This document shows positions 61,546 to 64,000 of a stretch of DNA of 64,000 bases, one piece after another. Under the pieces are notes generated by a model that saw nothing but the letters and a program-made list of their open reading frames with translations, ran no database searches and was not told the origin of the DNA. A program made the translations under genes and the position numbers. Source of the stretch: Paraspadella gotoi. Lineage: Eukaryota; Chaetognatha. Position 1 is the first letter of the stretch, and the number at the start of each line of letters is the position of its first letter. The stretch spans positions 23,920,411 through 23,984,410 of the forward strand of contig CM119266.1 in NCBI GenBank assembly GCA_051294375.1, in the 5' to 3' direction.

Positions 61546-62015
61546 ATAGAAAGGGAGTAAGCGTCGATATACATAGGGGATGAGAAAACTAGTGAGAATC
61601 ACGTGAAGTGAGAAAAAAAGAAAATGATGAATGACTTGGGAATTGGAACATCCCGCCAACGGGTCGTCAACGCGAGAAACTTCGGTAACTTAAATGGGAA
61701 CCTCGAGAAAAAAAAACCCCGCTAATACGCGGGGCTCGTTTCGCGCCCTCTTTTGGGATTCGAGGGCGGTCCCGCTCTACGGCGCGCCGCGGGCCTCACT
61801 CCGTAGCCCGCCTCGCCATGGCAACGGCCTTGATCGCCTTCCTTGATCGCGTTTCTCATTAGGATTTACCTCGCGGGAGAAAATGGAGAAAATTAGATAA
61901 AGAGAAATCGTAATCCAACTCTGGAGAAACGAAGAATGAATCGTTTGGATGAATCCGTGTTGGTGAAATGGGTGGCGCATGTGAGGCAGGCTTTGAGCAC
62001 AAATGACAATCGGGA

Positions 62016-62087
62016 GCCGTGATAGTATAGCGGTTAGTACTTCGCGTTGTGGCCGCGACAACCCAGGTTCGACTCCTGGTCACGGCA
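62016..62087 (+). tRNA. tRNA-His (anticodon GTG)
   Basis: The sequence folds as a complete cloverleaf. The acceptor stem is GCCGTGA (62016-62022) with TCACGGC (62080-62086), and A62087 is the discriminator. The D stem is GTAT/GTAC. The anticodon stem is TCGCG/CGCGA around loop TTGTGGC, with anticodon GTG at 62049-62051. The T stem is CCAGG/CCTGG around loop TTCGACT. Internal Pol III promoters are visible: box A TAGTATAGCGG (62023-62033) and box B GGTTCGACTCC (62066-62076). There is no intron and no encoded CCA, as usual in eukaryotes. It matches the familiar metazoan His tRNA closely and looks functional. The extra 5' G of mature tRNA-His is added after transcription. Confidence 0.97.
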
Positions 62088-62110
62088 GTACTTTGAGTAA
62101 CCTAATTCTA

Positions 62111-62114
62111 TTTT
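62111..62114 (+). terminator. Pol III oligo-T terminator of tRNA-His
   Basis: The first run of four T residues downstream of the tRNA lies 24 bases after its 3' end, within the usual range for Pol III termination. An earlier TTT at 62092-62094 is too short to be a strong stop. Confidence 0.6.
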
Positions 62115-62344
62115 CATTCTTAAAATTTTCTTTATCTTCGAAATGAAAAACAAAACAAAATGAATATTAAAATATAAAATCTAGCGCAATCAGGATTGTA
62201 ACAGATTATTAAAAGTTTTATATTTTTTTTTTTTATTAAAAACTATAAAAAATAAAATGATACATAAAAACAGAAAAAAACGGCTCAGGATATATACGTA
62301 GGAAATACGGGCATCTCGTGATGAAAGCAACACGCAGCTGGTTT

Positions 62345-62448
<104 letters not shown>

Positions 62449-62732
62449 CTTAAATCACGATGACGGGACGGATGGCGTCGCACGATGATGAGGAATGGAC
62501 TTCTCCGCCGGCGGCGAGATAAAAGCGGAGATGAGTAACGCCGCTGTCAGGTTTGTGAGAGGGATAGTGAGAGCGAAAGAGCGAAAGAGAGAGAGAGAGA
62601 GTGATATTGACAAATAAGCAAGACTGATCGAGACTGAGAAGGTGTGAGCGAGTATGAGTTACAATTTTAATCTTCTGTCTCACTTTCTTGATTTTACCTC
62701 GTGCGGCTTAACCCTCTGACAATTTTTAATTT

Positions 62733-62799
62733 CACGTTATCATACTATTCACGTTTTCATACTATTCACGTTATCATACTATTCACGTTTTCATACATT
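62733..62799. repeat. 17-bp tandem repeat, four copies
   Basis: CACGTT(A/T)TCATACTATT is repeated four times, with A and T versions alternating, so the original unit may be a 34-bp dimer. Confidence 0.9.
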
Positions 62800-63690
62800 C
62801 CTCCTCGCCTACTTTTATCATATTTTTTTTCTTTTTTTTTGCCACATTTTTTTTTCTTTCTAAACCCTGTATTGTTTCTGCTCACGAAGGCTTACACAAT
62901 ACACCAATTACACATACGTAGACGAAACATGTCCTTTTTTTCTTGTAAAATAAAAACAATTTTGTCGTTTTCGTTTGTTTTTTTTCTAAACTCATGATAT
63001 TTTCCGTAATTCGGTTTTTTTTTCATTCCTTTTTTTCCCCAAATTTCCCCTTTTCACTCTGTCCCATTTTTTCCTTCTACCCTCTCACAAACTCACACGT
63101 TCGGAAGAGGGAAAAAAAGGGCGAATGGCAGCAGAGATGGCGTTGGCCGTTTTACGAGTCTAACCTCTGCCCTTGGATTCATGACTGCAATGGGAATGTT
63201 GCCACTTTTTTTTTCAATTTCATTCTCCATCTTCCCCGCGCGTGTTTCTCGCTTCGTCCCTCGTCGTTCAAACCGTCCCACCCTTTTACCCCAACGTACT
63301 GTTTAAACTTCGAAGGACCCATGTTACGAAACCCACACTAACTCCCCTTTTCCCCTATCGCCCCCGACCCCTCATCGGTCTCCCGCCCCCCACGCCCACA
63401 CACACACACACAAAAATAATAAAAGTGCGACATTCGTCGCGTCGACGACCGCGAATCGCGACTTTCGGGTCGACGAGGGAAAATTGGATTTCGCGGGTGA
63501 CGACAATAACAAAAGCAATAACGATGTCAAAGAAAACCAAGGCCTCTCGAGGTCAGCAGTTAATGTATCAGAATGTCAAATCATTTCAAATTATATTTTT
63601 ATGAATCTAATTTGATTCAGAAAGTAAACATTTTCACAAATTCACTATATTGACTTTTTTTTGATTGGCGTTTTGCTCCGCTAAAATAAA

Positions 63691-63740
63691 TCGCTTACTG
63701 TATTTTCTCGACTTACCCTATTTTTTCGGCTTACCGTATT
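63691..63740. repeat. Short ~18-bp tandem repeat, three decayed copies
   Basis: The core TCG-x-CTTAC-(C/T)-x-TATT appears three times in succession with small changes. Confidence 0.55.
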
Positions 63741-64000
63741 AAGCGACGCTTCATTGCCGTCGTGACATTTAGGACTGGCTCCTGCTGATTAGTTCACCGT
63801 GAAATAGTATCGTGTGATTGAAATATTTATTTAATTTTTTTTTACTTATTTCGTTATTTGATCTCACTCGAAACGAGGCGGCCTCCGTTTAATCTACACG
63901 CCTCACCTGCAACGACCTTCCCACCCCTTGGTCCCCCTTGCCTCCACCACCCCCAAACCCTGGATCGCCATGCCTCCCGCTATGCTCCAACTGCCCCTCC

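Larger units (their letters stand above)
55758..62015. other. Gene-free stretch before tRNA-His
   Basis: AT-rich sequence with short CpG islands at 57.1 and 61.5 kb, GA at 56738-56772 and 58105-58130, two inverted CCAAT boxes near 58281 and 58312, and CT runs at 60.5-60.7 kb. No coding exon is recognised. Confidence 0.5.

Overview
The window is a gene-poor stretch of animal nuclear DNA. It most resembles an arthropod, but the sequence does not settle the species. The evidence is a spliced Hox first exon, a spliced fatty-acid-binding-protein gene, a eukaryotic tRNA-His with internal A and B boxes, and many long (GA)n/(CT)n microsatellites. No bacterial operon, phage or CRISPR is visible. Twenty-two runs of N, six of them exactly 25 long, mark this as a scaffolded draft. 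Several repeated blocks differ mainly by one-base indels, which looks more like uncorrected long-read gap filling than biology.

Layout. 1-22786: AT-rich noncoding sequence with GA/CT tracts. It includes a ~4.2 kb block present twice (2344-6482 and 8110-12370) and probably lies inside, or downstream of, the large Hox intron. 22793-23378 (minus): a Hox N-terminal exon ending in the YPWM hexapeptide and a consensus splice donor, most likely Ultrabithorax. Its homeobox exon is not visible in the sequenced bases. 23379-26300: the presumed Hox 5' leader and upstream region, with GA tracts, a possible leader 3' splice site and a CpG-rich block. 26300-49300: no gene recognised. This part holds microsatellites, two sets of inverted repeats (32.1/53.8 kb and 39.8/44.6 kb), a 25-N-interrupted candidate exon at 42.4 kb, a degenerate minisatellite at 42 kb and a promoter-like CpG-rich block at 48.3 kb. 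49307-51563 (minus): a complete three-exon FABP-family gene, with a minisatellite and a SINE-like element in its second intron. 51600-64000: noncoding sequence with GA/CT tracts, apart from a tRNA-His(GTG) at 62016-62087 (plus).

The three genes show no functional link. The Hox exon would supply the activation/cofactor-binding half of a segment-identity transcription factor, the FABP a cytosolic lipid carrier, and the tRNA serves translation. The most useful observations are the two gene models, the run of 18 A just before the Hox start codon, the GA arrays around the Hox exon (possible GAGA-factor platforms), the diverged inverted 0.9 kb repeats, and the probable assembly duplications, which anyone using this scaffold should know about.
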